NCBI RefSeq assembly: GCF_000143415.4 | Contig: NW_003314262.1 | Location: forward strand, 4,226,021-4,290,020 | DNA length: 64,000 nt | Source: Selaginella moellendorffii | Lineage: Eukaryota; Streptophyta; Lycopodiopsida; Selaginellales; Selaginellaceae | Direction of reading: 5' to 3' | Part shown: positions 1 through 10,165 of the stretch, in pieces | How the letters are laid out: every line of letters starts with the position of its first letter | Numbering within the stretch: the stretch's first letter is position 1 | The notes under the pieces: generated by a model | The model's input: the letters and a program-made list of their open reading frames with translations, nothing else | Database searches by the model: none | What the model was told of the DNA's origin: nothing | Program-made: the position numbers and the translations under genes

Positions 1-207
1 GGGGATTGGGAGAGATTTGGGAATCTGTAGATGGATGGCTAACACTCCGTTGCTCGTGCAGTAAGCAGCTGAAACCAAGTAGGACCAAGTAGGAGCTGGT
101 ACCATAGGCGAGAACCTTGGCGAGGGAACTTAGCACAAGCCAAGGCAGAGTTGGTCGGATAGGCGAGGTAAGCTGGCAAATTGGAAAGGAAAAATTTGTG
201 GCTTACA
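1..207 (+). repeat. Gypsy-1 5' LTR, 3'-terminal part
   Basis: This stretch matches 11954-12160 and ends GGCTTACA exactly where the second LTR ends. It is followed after three bases by the primer binding site. Four base differences from the 3' LTR are visible (near 27, 47, 66 and 90), all C/T or A/G. The rest of the LTR lies to the left of the window. Confidence 0.93.
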
Positions 208-210
208 ATT

Positions 211-222
211 TGGTATCGGAGC
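211..222 (+). other. Primer binding site, initiator tRNA-Met type
   Basis: TGGTATCGGAGC lies three bases after the LTR end. The usual plant iMet primer site is TGGTATCAGAGC, so there is one mismatch (A to G at the eighth base). The same motif, in its consensus form, lies in reverse complement at 15936-15947 in the LTR3 element. Confidence 0.85.
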
Positions 223-347
223 CTCTTCCTCACTTCTAGCGAAGGATAGAGGCGGATTGCTGAGAGAGGGCAAGGGCAGGACGTAAGCGAACCCAGGCAG
301 AGACGGAACCTCCTCCAGAGCTGGAGCCTCCGGTCGAACAGGAGGCG

Positions 348-797
348 ATGGATGAGGAATCCTTGCATGAGGAGGACTCCAGTGACGCAACTTCCAAACA
401 GGAGTCTAGTGGTGAGGTTCGGTCATCCAAGGCTCGATTGGATGTTCTAGAAGGACAATTGGCACAGACCAATGCCCTGCTAGAGACTCTCGTACGCAAG
501 CTAAAGCGTGATGAGAAGCGGAAGAAAAAGCGAAAGACTACGGATGCTGGCAGTGCAGAAGGTGCGGACCCTTTGGCAGGGACTGAGGCAAAACCAAACA
601 AGGTCGAACAGACCGAAGTGGAATCAGTCCCTCAGGCAGTTCCCAAGTACAAACCAAAGCCCCCACCGGTCTTCAAGGGAGTGAACGACTATAAGGTGGT
701 GGAGGATTGGTTTTACGATATGGAGGACTACTTCCGAGCGTTGCGATTACCAAGCTCGGAGAAAGTCCCATGTGCAAAACCATACTTGGCAGGATAA
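348..797 (+). CDS. Gypsy-1 gag, N-terminal part (frameshifted)
   Basis: The ATG at 348 opens a 149-codon frame with an acidic start, a probable coiled-coil stretch (about residues 26-55), a lysine-rich segment and then the beginning of the retroviral-type gag domain ([16 protein letters not shown]). The frame ends at a TAA just where the gag domain continues in the +1 frame from 772. Comparison with the decayed relative at 58756 shows the continuous reading L-A-N-N-A-K, so this copy has a one-base insertion near 789-791. Gag coats the genomic RNA in virus-like particles. The element is therefore probably not autonomous in its present form. Confidence 0.85.
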   Translation: MDEESLHEEDSSDATSKQESSGEVRSSKARLDVLEGQLAQTNALLETLVRKLKRDEKRKKKRKTTDAGSAEGADPLAGTEAKPNKVEQTEVESVPQAVPKYKPKPPPVFKGVNDYKVVEDWFYDMEDYFRALRLPSSEKVPCAKPYLAG

Positions 798-3700
798 TGC
801 CAAGTCTTGGTGGAGAACGACAGAGGCCAACGAAGGACCGGTGGCCACTTGGGAAATGATGAAGGCGAGGATCCGCGCAACTTACGTTCCTCCAAATGCT
901 ACTCTGCATCTAAGGGACGAGCTGAGTAGGCTGAAGCAGACCGGAACCATTCAGGAGTATGTGAATGGGTTTATGGCAAAGAGAATACTTGTCACGGACA
1001 TGGGGGATATGGATGCGTTCCATGCCTTCATATCAGGTTTGCAAACCTGGGCTCGCGGTGAAGTAATGCGGTGGAACCCGACCAACTACAAAGAAGCGTT
1101 GGATGCGGCCATCAAGGTGCATTTCAACGATAACCTGCGAAAGGGGAACACGACGGGGTCGGGATCCACGTTTAGCAAAGGGGCCAAACCAAGGGGAACG
1201 TTTAGCAGAGGGAAATTCAAGACGAGTTTCTCTAAGAATGAGTCCTCGGGGTTCCGGAAAGGCAGATCCGGTGGCCAGCAAGCGAGTACGTGGGGGAGTC
1301 AAGCGAAAAGAGACAAACCCACGGATAAGAAGGTCAAGTCGTATAGCAGTGTGGGAAACAACGTATGCTACAACTGCGGTGAAGCGGGACACTTCTCGAG
1401 GGAATGTCCCTACCCGAAGAAGGCCAGAGCCAATATGGCCATCAAGTCGGGTGAAGTCCAAACTGAGGTATGTGATCCAGTCCCTAACTCAAAGTTACTC
1501 ATTACACGAGCAACTTTGGTAGAGAGTCGTTTGCGACATCTACTAGCCCTCCGAGGGAAGCTCGGAGGTAGCTTTGTTAAAATCCTTATTGACACGGGTG
1601 CTTCGGATAATTTTGTGGCTGCAGACATAGTCCGGCAAGCCGGACTAACGGTGCAGCGGCTAGGCGAACCAAGGACTATAGAGTTTGTTCAAGGTAGCCA
1701 AAGCACCGATGAGGTACTTCGACAAGCGAGAGTCGAAGTGGGGACTTGGAAGGTGGACATGGACTTCACCGTGTTGGACATGGCGGGATTTGACGTGATC
1801 TTCGAAATGGGCTGGTTCAATCGATTCGTGGTAGCCCTGCATGGACAAGGTAGAAACCTTGTGGTACTGGCGAATGCCCAAGGAAGAAGATCTAGGGTGG
1901 AGGCCCAAGATCTAAAGGTAGGGCAAAGCAAGGCCAAAGATTCCTACTTAAACCTGGTGTCCACAAGAGGACAACTCACTAAAGGAACTAAGGCGGCCTT
2001 TTTGTGCTTACTCTCGGTGAAGAGTGACAAAAAGACAGGAATGGAAGAAGTACCTTTAGTGATCCAGTGGGTGTTGGACCAATTCCAGGATACCATGCCG
2101 GAGGAGCTACCGGTGGGGCTACCCCCAGCACGACCGATAGAACATAAGATTGAGCTGGTCGAGGGTGCTGAGGCAGTGGTTCGTCCCCCTTATCGTTTGA
2201 ACGAAAAAGAACTCAAGGAGCTCAAGTGCCAACTAGAGGAGTTGGTGGACAAAGGGTATGTTAGGTTGAGCAAGTCGCCGTATGGGGTGCCGGTGTTATT
2301 TGTGAAAAAGAAAGATGGATCTATGCGCATGTGCATAGACTACCGGTTGCTCAACAAGTATACAAAGAAGAACAAGTACCCTTTGCCAAGGATTGAGGAC
2401 CTGTTCGATAGGTTGGGAAAGGCAAAATACTTCTCGAGGATTAACCTAAGGTCAGGATACTACCAGATCAGAGTAGCCGAGGAAGATGTCGAGAAGACAA
2501 CCTGTCGAACGAGGTATGGGAGCTTTGAGTTTCTGGTGATGCCCTTCGGGCTATATAATGCACCGGCAACGTTTTCGGTGCTAATGAACCACATCTTTGT
2601 ACCCTATCTGGATCACTTCGTGGTCGTTTATATCGACGACATCCTGATCTATAGTGAGATGCTAGAGGAGCATGCCGAACACTTGGCGAAGGTGTTTGAG
2701 AAACTAAGGGAACACAAGCTGTATGCTAAAGAGAGCAAATGTGACTTTGCTCAACAAGAGGTAAAGTTTCTCGGGCATGTGGTGGGCCAGGACGGGCTCA
2801 AGGTGGACCCGGAGAAGGTCCAAGCGATCCAGGAATGGGAGCGACCATCCAATGTACACGAGTTGAGGGCATTCCTGGGGCTATGCAACTACTATCGAAA
2901 GTTTATCAGACACTATTCGAGAGTAGCCCTGCCCTTAACGGACCAAACAGGAAAAGGGAAGATGGTGTGGACAGCGGAATGCGAGGCGGCATTCATCCAC
3001 CTCAAAGGGAAGTTGAGGAAGGCTCCCGTATTGGCATTACCAGACTTTGGTAAGGACTTTGAGGTAGAAACGGATGCTTCGGACTTTGCGTTGGGCGCAG
3101 TTTTGAAGCAAGACTACCATCCGGTAGCGTTCTTCTCGAAGAAGCTGGACAAGGCTCAACAGAAGTGGCCTGCCCACGAGAAGGAATTGTTTGCGGTGGT
3201 CAAGGCGCTCAAGGAGTGGCGACACTACCTTGGGAGACACTTCAAGGTTTACACGGACAATGTGGCAATGAAACACTTCTTGTCACAGCCCGACCTAAGA
3301 GGGAAACAAGGTCGGTGGGCCAATGCCTTGGCCGAGTTTGATTGCGAAATTCTGTACAAGCCTGGGAAGAGCAACATCGTGGCGGATGCGCTAAGTCGAA
3401 AAGCGAGCTTGAGGTTGGCAATATCCAGCGCAATAGCAACCTTCTGGGACGATGTGCGGACAGCATATGAGAACGATGGTCTAGCACAGGAAGTGTTGCT
3501 GAGGAATCTAGAGGCGCGGGAAGCTCACCAGAGAGGTGAGCTGCCAACGGAAGAGAAAACGGGCTATGCGGAACACAACGGACTCATTTATTACAAGCAA
3601 ACGAGGGTGTATGTTCCAGAAGGGGAACTAAGGAAGGTGGCCTTAGAAGAGTGTCATGACGGACCTCTTGCGGGACACGGTGGAGTGCCCAAGACGATAG

Positions 3701-4155
3701 GCTTACTCAAAAGGAAGTACCATTGGCCAGATATGGCTAAGGACGTCCAAGACTATGTAAAGACATGTCCAACATGTCAGCAGGTAAAAGCCGTGACTAA
3801 GGCTAGTGGGGGCTTGTTGCAAAGCATCCCAATTCCAGATCGCCCGTGGAAATGTCTTACGATGGACTTCATCACGGGACTCCCCCCAAGCGAGGGGTTT
3901 GATGCGATATTCGTGGTGGTGGACCGATTTTCGAAAATGGCACACTTCATACCCACCACAACGGAGGTGGATGCGGAAGGTGTGGCGAAGCTGTTCTTCG
4001 AGCAAGTGGTTCGAGTGCGGGGAAGACCAGAAGATATCATCTCAGATCGAGATAAGATCTTCACTAGTAGGTTCTGGAGGACTCTCCTAGAACAGTATCG
4101 CACCAAGTTGAAATTCAGCACAGCCTATCACCCACAGACAGGTATGGGGTATTAA
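772..4155 (+). CDS. Gypsy-1 gag C-terminus and pol: zinc knuckle, protease, RT, RNase H, integrase N-part
   Basis: A single long frame carries the rest of gag with a CCHC knuckle ([14 protein letters not shown], 1366-1407), an aspartic protease ([10 protein letters not shown], near 1585), reverse transcriptase with the catalytic YIDD (near 2630-2641), RNase H ([13 protein letters not shown], near 3067), and integrase with its HHCC zinc finger (HDGPLAGH to CPTCQ, 3655-3780) and the first two catalytic aspartates (LTMDF near 3860; SDRDK near 4042). The first codon of the open frame is not ATG; it is the frameshifted continuation of gag. The frame stops at 4155 inside a 46-bp intron-like segment, and the homologous integrase resumes at 4188. 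Domain order PR-RT-RH-IN identifies Ty3/gypsy. Confidence 0.95.
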   Translation: MQNHTWQDNAKSWWRTTEANEGPVATWEMMKARIRATYVPPNATLHLRDELSRLKQTGTIQEYVNGFMAKRILVTDMGDMDAFHAFISGLQTWARGEVMRWNPTNYKEALDAAIKVHFNDNLRKGNTTGSGSTFSKGAKPRGTFSRGKFKTSFSKNESSGFRKGRSGGQQASTWGSQAKRDKPTDKKVKSYSSVGNNVCYNCGEAGHFSRECPYPKKARANMAIKSGEVQTEVCDPVPNSKLLITRATLVESRLRHLLALRGKLGGSFVKILIDTGASDNFVAADIVRQAGLTVQRLGEPRTIEFVQGSQSTDEVLRQARVEVGTWKVDMDFTVLDMAGFDVIFEMGWFNRFVVALHGQGRNLVVLANAQGRRSRVEAQDLKVGQSKAKDSYLNLVSTRGQLTKGTKAAFLCLLSVKSDKKTGMEEVPLVIQWVLDQFQDTMPEELPVGLPPARPIEHKIELVEGAEAVVRPPYRLNEKELKELKCQLEELVDKGYVRLSKSPYGVPVLFVKKKDGSMRMCIDYRLLNKYTKKNKYPLPRIEDLFDRLGKAKYFSRINLRSGYYQIRVAEEDVEKTTCRTRYGSFEFLVMPFGLYNAPATFSVLMNHIFVPYLDHFVVVYIDDILIYSEMLEEHAEHLAKVFEKLREHKLYAKESKCDFAQQEVKFLGHVVGQDGLKVDPEKVQAIQEWERPSNVHELRAFLGLCNYYRKFIRHYSRVALPLTDQTGKGKMVWTAECEAAFIHLKGKLRKAPVLALPDFGKDFEVETDASDFALGAVLKQDYHPVAFFSKKLDKAQQKWPAHEKELFAVVKALKEWRHYLGRHFKVYTDNVAMKHFLSQPDLRGKQGRWANALAEFDCEILYKPGKSNIVADALSRKASLRLAISSAIATFWDDVRTAYENDGLAQEVLLRNLEAREAHQRGELPTEEKTGYAEHNGLIYYKQTRVYVPEGELRKVALEECHDGPLAGHGGVPKTIGLLKRKYHWPDMAKDVQDYVKTCPTCQQVKAVTKASGGLLQSIPIPDRPWKCLTMDFITGLPPSEGFDAIFVVVDRFSKMAHFIPTTTEVDAEGVAKLFFEQVVRVRGRPEDIISDRDKIFTSRFWRTLLEQYRTKLKFSTAYHPQTGMGY

Positions 4156-4187
4156 GTCAAGTTGTTGGCACTAACACTTCTTGACAG
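4142..4187 (+). other. Candidate spliceosomal intron 1 in Gypsy-1 integrase
   Basis: The 46-bp segment begins GTATGG, ends TTGACAG and has a branch-site-like CACTAAC 18-24 bases before the end. Removing it restores the invariant integrase motif HPQTDGQTER in frame; leaving it in gives a TAA at 4153. The size suits the short introns of the host genes in this window. It sits between the second catalytic aspartate and the catalytic glutamate of integrase. Seen directly: borders and frame. Inferred: that it is really spliced. Confidence 0.75.
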
Positions 4188-4447
4188 ACGGACAAACGGA
4201 AAGGGTGAATAGGCAGTTGGAGGATTATTTGCGATGCTATGTCTCGGGAAACCAGACCGATTGGGTAAGTCATTTGGGACTTGCGGAAATGTGTTATAAC
4301 AACTCACCACATTCGAGTATCGAGGTGAGTCCATGGGAAGTTATCAATGGGCGAGCTATTGAAGGTCCTGTGGAACTCGGCGTGGCCGAGTATCATGGAG
4401 AGTTGCCCACAGTGGAGGCATTCACGGTGGAAAGACTCAGCATTAAT
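4188..4447 (+). CDS. Gypsy-1 integrase, catalytic-core C-part (interrupted by PLE)
   Basis: After the candidate intron the frame reads DGQTERVNRQLEDYLRC, containing the catalytic glutamate of the DDE triad, then CYNNSPHSSIEVSPWEV, a conserved gypsy integrase motif. It runs to about 4447, where the Penelope-like element is inserted. On the far side the same frame resumes at 9997 with HLESRIMRDSLERAQQ, so the insertion removed no visible codons. Confidence 0.9.
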
Positions 4448-4758
4448 CACACAGGAGTTCGCGATTAATCTCCCCGACAAGATCACCACAATCTATACGG
4501 GAGATATCACAAAGTGCTACGAGGCCATCCCCCTCGAGGGAGATCAAGGCCTCACGACAGCCATGACAAACCTCGTCAATTTGGCTTTCGCGCACCAAAA
4601 CCACCTCCATAAGGACCTTTTTCTGATTCAAAAGAAGAACGGCGAGCTTGAGGCCGAATGGAAACCTCTACGCCACTCATCAGTGAAGGCCACCAGAATG
4701 GATCCAACAAAAGTCATCGAGCTAAATCACTTCATTATCCGGAACACATACGTCCGGC
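4448..4758 (+). repeat. 311-bp direct repeat, left copy (PLE terminal overlap)
   Basis: It starts CACACAGGAGTTCGCG and ends CATACGTCCGGC, and matches 9686-9996 with only a handful of differences by eye. It encodes RT motif A. In the left copy the frame continues into the rest of the RT; in the right copy it runs into Gypsy-1. Confidence 0.95.
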
Positions 4759-5510
4759 TGGGTGACAGAGTATGGAGACAAGTCCGAGGGATTCCTATGG
4801 GCTTCTCGTGCTTGCCTCTGTGGTGTAACCTGTACCTATTCTATTTCGAGTATAACTTTATCACTCGACTCGCTCGTCTAGGCCGGTATGATCTGCTGCG
4901 CTTATTCGAACATACATTCCGATACATGGACGATCTGGCGTCAATGAATAACCCCATGATCCTCCGATTCCTTGACCCCGATCAAGTCGAATCCGAAGGA
5001 AATCCATTCTGGATATATCCATTACGTTTCCTGGCCATGCAGAACGAGATGGATAATCCATTCGTGAACACGGACGGCTCGCTCGTGAATCTGTCTGCTC
5101 ACTTCTTGAGCCTTCAGATTCAGATCATACGAGTTGATGGTACCTTCTTAACCACAAAATATGACAAGCGCCGATCACTTCCATTCAAAGTCTCGCTGTA
5201 CATTCATCGAGATTCAAACCGGCCCGTTGCAAACTCATCCAAGGTGATCCTGGGGCAAGTCTTTGCGCTTTTCTATCTGATTAATACCGCCGGTGGTGTC
5301 GTCCTTGAGATTGATAATCTCGTTGAATGCTTCGTGGAAAAAGGATTCCATCGCTATGCATTGAGACGACTCATCCTCAGTGGTCTGGATCGTATCATTC
5401 TCACCAGCCCCCTGACACCGGTACAAGCAGTCTTGGAAATTCTCTTTGACATCTGGAGAGAACCAGCCAATAGGCCACCACAGCTCGACGACTCAGCAAT
5501 TTCAAGCTGA
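4449..5510 (+). CDS. PLE reverse transcriptase, C-terminal two thirds
   Basis: The open frame contains DITKCYEAIPLEG (motif A, catalytic Asp, near 4505), QVRGIPMGFSCLPLWCNLYL (motif B', near 4780), FRYMDDLASM (motif C, 4918-4947), then a thumb-like region with KYDKRRSLPFKVSLYIHRDS. It ends LDDSAISS and stop at 5510. The open frame can be traced back to 4347, but the first ~100 bases are Gypsy-1 sequence in the wrong frame, so no native start is present here; the native N-terminus lies at 8616-9996 on the other side of the permutation. No endonuclease domain follows. The reaction expected is RNA-templated DNA synthesis, perhaps primed from chromosome ends. Confidence 0.75.
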   Translation, partial: TQEFAINLPDKITTIYTGDITKCYEAIPLEGDQGLTTAMTNLVNLAFAHQNHLHKDLFLIQKKNGELEAEWKPLRHSSVKATRMDPTKVIELNHFIIRNTYVRLGDRVWRQVRGIPMGFSCLPLWCNLYLFYFEYNFITRLARLGRYDLLRLFEHTFRYMDDLASMNNPMILRFLDPDQVESEGNPFWIYPLRFLAMQNEMDNPFVNTDGSLVNLSAHFLSLQIQIIRVDGTFLTTKYDKRRSLPFKVSLYIHRDSNRPVANSSKVILGQVFALFYLINTAGGVVLEIDNLVECFVEKGFHRYALRRLILSGLDRIILTSPLTPVQAVLEILFDIWREPANRPPQLDDSAISS

Positions 5511-7021
5511 GCACCAGGAACTCTGTCCTCTAGACAGGACGATCCATCAATTTAGCATCATATCGAAACATAATAGATTCGATATTTATGCCGTTTTGGA
5601 TTGTGAACAACAAAAGAATTAGTTCCCCCAAACTTACCATGCAGTCCTTGGTTACGCGCTGAACTAAAAAACGCAAGCGCACCTTTGACTACAACTGTGT
5701 TTTGATTGATAAAAATTAAAAAACAACACAAGTTGCTGTTCTCTCACTCTGAGACAGATCCCACGCCTTAACCACAGCAAGGTCTTCCTTAAAAACAAAT
5801 TTTTAAAGGAAACCTTACTTACAGAAAACTCTGTTTTCCCATGAATAAACTAATGGGACACATGAGTAGACGTGGCATGGTAAAAAACAAAACCTTGGAT
5901 TCCTCACAGAATCTCGCGCGAAGAAACACGCCGTACGGATTGGCAAACCTAATTACAAGCTATAGCTATTCGACTTCATGGCTGCGGGCGCTGGATTTTC
6001 TCACACCGAAAGGTATGAAGCGACGGGAAAAACCCTAATGTTAGGGTTTCTCGCTTGCATCCGCCGCCGCCGCATTCTCCAGGAGCGCATCCACAAGCAG
6101 AGCAATCTTGGGCCGCTGCAAGGCTGTGTGCTAGCACAACCACGCACACTTCTCGCCCACTCCAGGATCAACAGCCGCTTCATTGCGCACCGCAAGAATG
6201 AGCAGCGCCAACGAAGTGCTTGTTTGGGGATAGCTCAAAACGAGCTTACACCCACCACTAAGGTCGCGAGGAATCTCACTACCGCATTCCTGGCCACGCA
6301 AAAACAGGTACAAACGATTCGTTTTGCTGCTTTTTTTTTACCCTTGGCCTGTAGGAATCTCTCTCGGCCAGAGCGCTGGAACTAAACACCACAGCGACAC
6401 AAGGGGTTCTTACTGACTCTGCCCAGGTAGTGCTTGTACTCTCGACTGTTCCAGCTTCTAATCATCCGCTTAGAAAAAAGACGGGATGACAGCGACTGGT
6501 CCAGACGGCGAGATCCATGAGTCAACGGATAGCGATCAGGTTGAGCATGTTCCTTAGCTCTAATCTTTGGAAGTCACTTCTGATGTGCAGCCGGACATGT
6601 ACCTGAGTACATTGGCTCGTGAGCATCAGTCGCGCAAATCTCAGTTCAGTTTTGAGACCTAGCTTTGTACTTTCACAAAATGAGAGATAGAGCTAGCGGA
6701 GATTGCATTACTAATCCTCGTCTTCCATGATACAGGTACCCCCCGGACACCCAAACCGTAGGAGGTGACATAGGAATTGTCTAGGGAAATCGTTATGGTC
6801 GTGGTCGGTACCGGGTTACCGGGCGGATGATCCTATGCCTCGGACGAATGTACCGAAAACGACCTAGTCGATCTGCTTAACCAAAAATACCCACGAGGGA
6901 CAGCTGTGCCAGGGTGTGATACCTGGCTGCCGATACAAAATGCCATGCGATCCATCCCTACTTTCCCGCCGTACCGGATATGGACTGATGCGTGGCTTTC
7001 CAGGATTTCTGGCTACCCGAG
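5511..7021 (+). other. PLE untranslated region and head-to-tail junction with telomere-like palindrome
   Basis: No protein family is recognisable between the RT stop and ORF1. At 6030-6049 lie AAACCCTAA, TG and TTAGGGTTT, the plant telomere unit in both orientations back to back. This is where a 3' end of one PLE unit could meet the 5' end of the next. Open frames at 5841-6038 and 5978-6385 have no recognised domains and may be chance. A small stem CTGTC/GACAG lies just after the RT stop (about 5522-5536). Confidence 0.5.
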
Positions 7022-8560
7022 ATGACGGAGTACGCGAACACTGATGATTTTGTGGCTCCCGTCCCGGCAGTGCAGTACTTCTTACTGCTGTTAGCCGCAA
7101 AGAAACCTGAGCGCTTACGTGAGATTTTTGCATATGAGAAAAACATTGCGGACAAGCTGCTCACGGTGCCGGAATCCGAGGCAGTTGGCGAGAACAAGCG
7201 ATACCTCTGCCTCTTCCAGCAGGTTGAAACCAAAGAATGGTGGTGCCTAGTCTGGACACTCCTTACCGATCGAGTCAATGATAACCAGGCTCTACTACGA
7301 CAGTGGATGGCGGACATGGAAAAAGAACTCGTTAATTTCTCCTCCGCCGAACCAAGGATCACTTGGAAAATGCTCCAATGGTCCCAAGAATACAACCGGG
7401 TTACAGGGTATAAAGGCTCGTACGGGAAAGGTATTGATCTGGGAAAACCACAGATCGACCTCAGCAATGGTTTTGAGTTCCTGAGCCAGAGTGCACGGAC
7501 GCTCATGACTGGACTCATCCCATCACAGCCGGATACTCTAGAAGGAGCAAACGTGGACCGCATTGATAATGGTCGTATCATGTTTGACCCGTTGGAGAAT
7601 TTGAGTGGATGGAAATTTCCCTTCGCCACCACAAGAGTTCTCAATGCAGCCTCCCACCGCCTTCCAGAACCGCATAAGTTTTGGACGCTAACGAATCCTT
7701 TAGGATGGACATCCCCCTTGGAGGCATCCGACTGGATCCAGATGGTGGCTTTGTTACGACCGGATGCAGTACAGTGGTCAAAACAGACACTGGAAGCATC
7801 TTACCGACATGCAACGTTGGGAAACTATGCTTACAAACCAGCAATCCCGTTCCAAAAGACCGCGGATGAGGTTTTCAAGCAGGCTGCTTTCCATGGACGC
7901 TGTGATGGCGATGCCTTTTTGAATACAAAAAGCTGGAACCTATCACAAGGAGATCAACATACATGGAATCAGCTTCGACCGTACTGTCGCTGCGATTGCC
8001 AGGGATGTGAAGGAGGAATTGTCTGGCTTGACTCCTTGTTCTGGTACATGCTTAACAACCTGGACAAGTACTGGCCAGATTCAAGCTTGACGTCGTCAGA
8101 CCGCCTCGCCATCTTCCTGTCCCTACTTACGGCTAATCCGCAAGTGATCCTCCAGATAGCTGCCTTCCTTCAAATTCGAGAATGGATGCAAGCAGCGGCT
8201 ATTGAGGTGGCGAAAAAACCAGCCAACCCGGATCTGGAGTTCATCCCGCATGGGCAGACCAAGATGAATATATGCAAGTTCATCCCCGTCCAACAGTACC
8301 GATCCCCAACGACTTCACGATGTGATGGTAGCGAAAGCAATGGAGCTTTCTCACCCACACCGTCCTCACAACGCACGCTGGCGAGGTCTCGAGGCTTACC
8401 ACCTAATCGGAAACGTGATCGTCCCGATGGACAAACATCCACGGGGCTGACATCACAGGAGACGGGCACACCACCATCAATCTCCAAGACATCCGAGGCC
8501 AATGCAAGCTCAAACAAACAGAGGCTACGCAAAAGGCTCGGTGCAAGAAAGCAGCGATAA
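7022..8560 (+). CDS. PLE ORF1 protein, unknown function
   Basis: The first ATG in this frame is at 7022 (about 512 codons). An upstream in-frame TGA at 6986 limits extension unless there is a spliced leader. The protein has a mixed alpha-type N-terminal two thirds, a cysteine cluster CRCDCQGCEGG (near 7988-8020) that could bind metal, and a basic, Ser/Thr/Pro-rich tail ending in KQRLRKRLGARKQR. It lies directly upstream of the RT N-terminal frame with the same orientation, which is the place of ORF1 in two-ORF PLEs. I do not recognise it from sequence; a role in RNA binding or particle formation is only a guess. Confidence 0.6.
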   Translation: MTEYANTDDFVAPVPAVQYFLLLLAAKKPERLREIFAYEKNIADKLLTVPESEAVGENKRYLCLFQQVETKEWWCLVWTLLTDRVNDNQALLRQWMADMEKELVNFSSAEPRITWKMLQWSQEYNRVTGYKGSYGKGIDLGKPQIDLSNGFEFLSQSARTLMTGLIPSQPDTLEGANVDRIDNGRIMFDPLENLSGWKFPFATTRVLNAASHRLPEPHKFWTLTNPLGWTSPLEASDWIQMVALLRPDAVQWSKQTLEASYRHATLGNYAYKPAIPFQKTADEVFKQAAFHGRCDGDAFLNTKSWNLSQGDQHTWNQLRPYCRCDCQGCEGGIVWLDSLFWYMLNNLDKYWPDSSLTSSDRLAIFLSLLTANPQVILQIAAFLQIREWMQAAAIEVAKKPANPDLEFIPHGQTKMNICKFIPVQQYRSPTTSRCDGSESNGAFSPTPSSQRTLARSRGLPPNRKRDRPDGQTSTGLTSQETGTPPSISKTSEANASSNKQRLRKRLGARKQR

Positions 8561-8615
8561 ATAAATTTCTGTTTTCTTCTTCCATGATTGGTAGCTAATG
8601 AAAGTGCTCTCGTGA

Positions 8616-9996
8616 TTGCTTCCACAGTGTACTTTACACTACATCCATCATTTGGCCGGACGTAAATGGTTGGTCAAAGAGGGAACGGAGTGTGAACGAA
8701 AATTCGTACACCTCCGATATATTAGCGCCGGATTCGAGAGGATCAGTATCCGCACCCTTATGAGGGAATGCCTGGAAATGATTGGCCTAGATGCGGAACT
8801 CCTGGATCCCATCGTATTTTGCTGGAGGTATGAACCCCAGATCAAACACGACTTTTATAAACCCAAGGAGGTTTTCTGTAACTGGGACACTCATGCACCA
8901 CTGGTTTGCGAATGCAAACGATGGCCATGGGTGGCTTACCTCGACGAGACTGGACATGTGCGTACTTTGGATCCAAAGATCCTTGGCTCACGCATACTCA
9001 CGACTGTCATCGAGAAAGGTCTCAATCACATCACCCCAAAACCACTCCAGACAGCAAAAATCATTGCTGAAGTCTGTGAAGCCTGGGATCGGATTGCCAG
9101 TATGATCCCCGATGTCTACATCCGTAACTGGCCTAGCAACGAAGCTGCTGTTAAACAGCATATCAATTACCGGGTCCGAATGGCAGTACAAAATTGTCAG
9201 ACCACCCTGATGGTAGATGTGATGACCACCCCTGAGGCAAAGCGGCAATTAGAGTGGGTACATAAACACTTGTACATCAGTGGCGCCGATAAAGCGGCCA
9301 ACACACCCACCTTCTTTTGCAAAACGTTGGCCCGGGAGCAAGCGCTTGCACGGATGAATAGTGACGACTTTTCACTAGTAGTCTCGGACAATAATGTCCC
9401 TGAGACGCCTGAGCAAGTTGTAAAACAACTGCTCGGTGAACCACCCTTACAGGAATTCCCGCCGCAGAAACCAGATCTCCCTTACCTTATGGGAATCTAT
9501 AAAGCGCACAAGAATAAAATGCACTGGTTAACGAATGCGGATGGATGTGTCTTCTCTGAAATCACATTTTGCCTCACAGCTATCCTGAAAGGAATACAGG
9601 AGGCGCTACAAAACGTAGCCGATGATTTCTATGCACGGGCAAAATTCTTTGGAGGAAAAACGAACACGTGCTGGATCCTTGGATCCACACAGGAGTTCGC
9701 GATTAATCTCCCCGACAAGATCACCACGATCTATACAAGAGATATCACAAAGTGCTACGAGGCCATCCCCCTCGAGGGAGATCAAGGCCTCACGACAGCT
9801 ATGACAAACCTCGTCAATTTGGCTTTCGCGCACCAAAACCACCTCCATAAGGACCTTTTTCTGATTCAAAAGAAGAACGGTGAGCTTGAGGCCGAATGGA
9901 AACCTCTACGCCACTCATCAGTGAAGGCCACCAGAATGGATCCAACAAAAGTCATCGAGCTAAATCACTTCATTATCCGGAACACATACGTCCGGC
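8616..9996 (+). CDS. PLE reverse transcriptase, N-terminal part
   Basis: The open frame from 8616 has its first ATG at 8760, but the peptide before it (LHYIHHLAGRKWLV) looks coding, and CTTCCACAG directly before 8628 resembles a splice acceptor, so the true start may be spliced in or use the upstream frame. It carries the N-terminal extension and LPYLMGIYKAHKNKMHWLTN, which fits the RT1/RT2 region of Penelope-type RTs, and enters the 311-bp repeat at 9686. The open frame continues past 9996 into Gypsy-1 integrase down to 10169, making a chance fusion. Its natural continuation is the frame at 4448-5510. Confidence 0.7.
9686..9996 (+). repeat. 311-bp direct repeat, right copy (PLE terminal overlap)
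   Basis: Near-identical to 4448-4758 (for example ATACGG versus ATACAA and CGGCGAG versus CGGTGAG). It ends at CGTCCGGC, directly before resumed Gypsy-1 coding sequence. Confidence 0.95.
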
Positions 9997-10165
9997 ATTT
10001 GGAATCTAGAATCATGAGGGATTCCTTGGAACGGGCTCAACAAAGGCAAACCAAATACGCGAACCAGAAGCGTCGGGATGTAGAGTTCCAAGCTGGGGAG
10101 AAGGTGTGGCTGAACACCAAGAACCTCAAACTACCAAGTGGGATCAGCCGAAAGTTGACCCAAAG
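9997..10165 (+). CDS. Gypsy-1 integrase C-terminal segment before intron 2
   Basis: The frame reads ESRIMRDSLERAQQRQ, then KYANQKRRDVEFQAGEKVWL and KLPSGISRKLTQ, the standard gypsy integrase C-terminal pattern. Here it is fused in frame to the upstream PLE RT. The open frame ends at 10169 within a second intron-like segment, after which GPYEIEARIGKVAYRLRLP follows. Confidence 0.88.

Larger units (their letters stand above)
4448..9996 (+). mobile_element. Endonuclease-less Penelope-like element, circularly permuted, inserted in Gypsy-1 integrase
   Basis: The 5549-bp insert begins in the middle of a reverse transcriptase, runs to the RT C-terminus (5510), an untranslated stretch, ORF1 (7022-8560), the RT N-terminus (8616 on) and ends at the point in the RT where it began, with a 311-bp overlap present at both ends. 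The RT resembles Penelope/telomerase-like RTs (motif A in DITKCYEAIPL, GIPMG, YMDD). No GIY-YIG nuclease follows the RT. Endonuclease-deficient Penelope-like elements are known from rotifers, fungi, stramenopiles and, as I recall, Selaginella, often at telomeres. No clear target duplication is seen. Family assignment is from motif recall, not a search. Confidence 0.75.

Noticed and set aside
4640-4700. CTGATGAG on the minus strand as part of a hammerhead ribozyme, as reported in some Penelope-like elements
   Set aside because: The matching GAAA core and stems are not present at the right distance, and the site is within RT coding sequence.
8560-8627. Intron joining PLE ORF1 to the RT frame
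   Set aside because: There is an acceptor-like CTTCCACAG at 8627, but no donor before the ORF1 stop gave a convincing join, so it is noted only in the RT entry.
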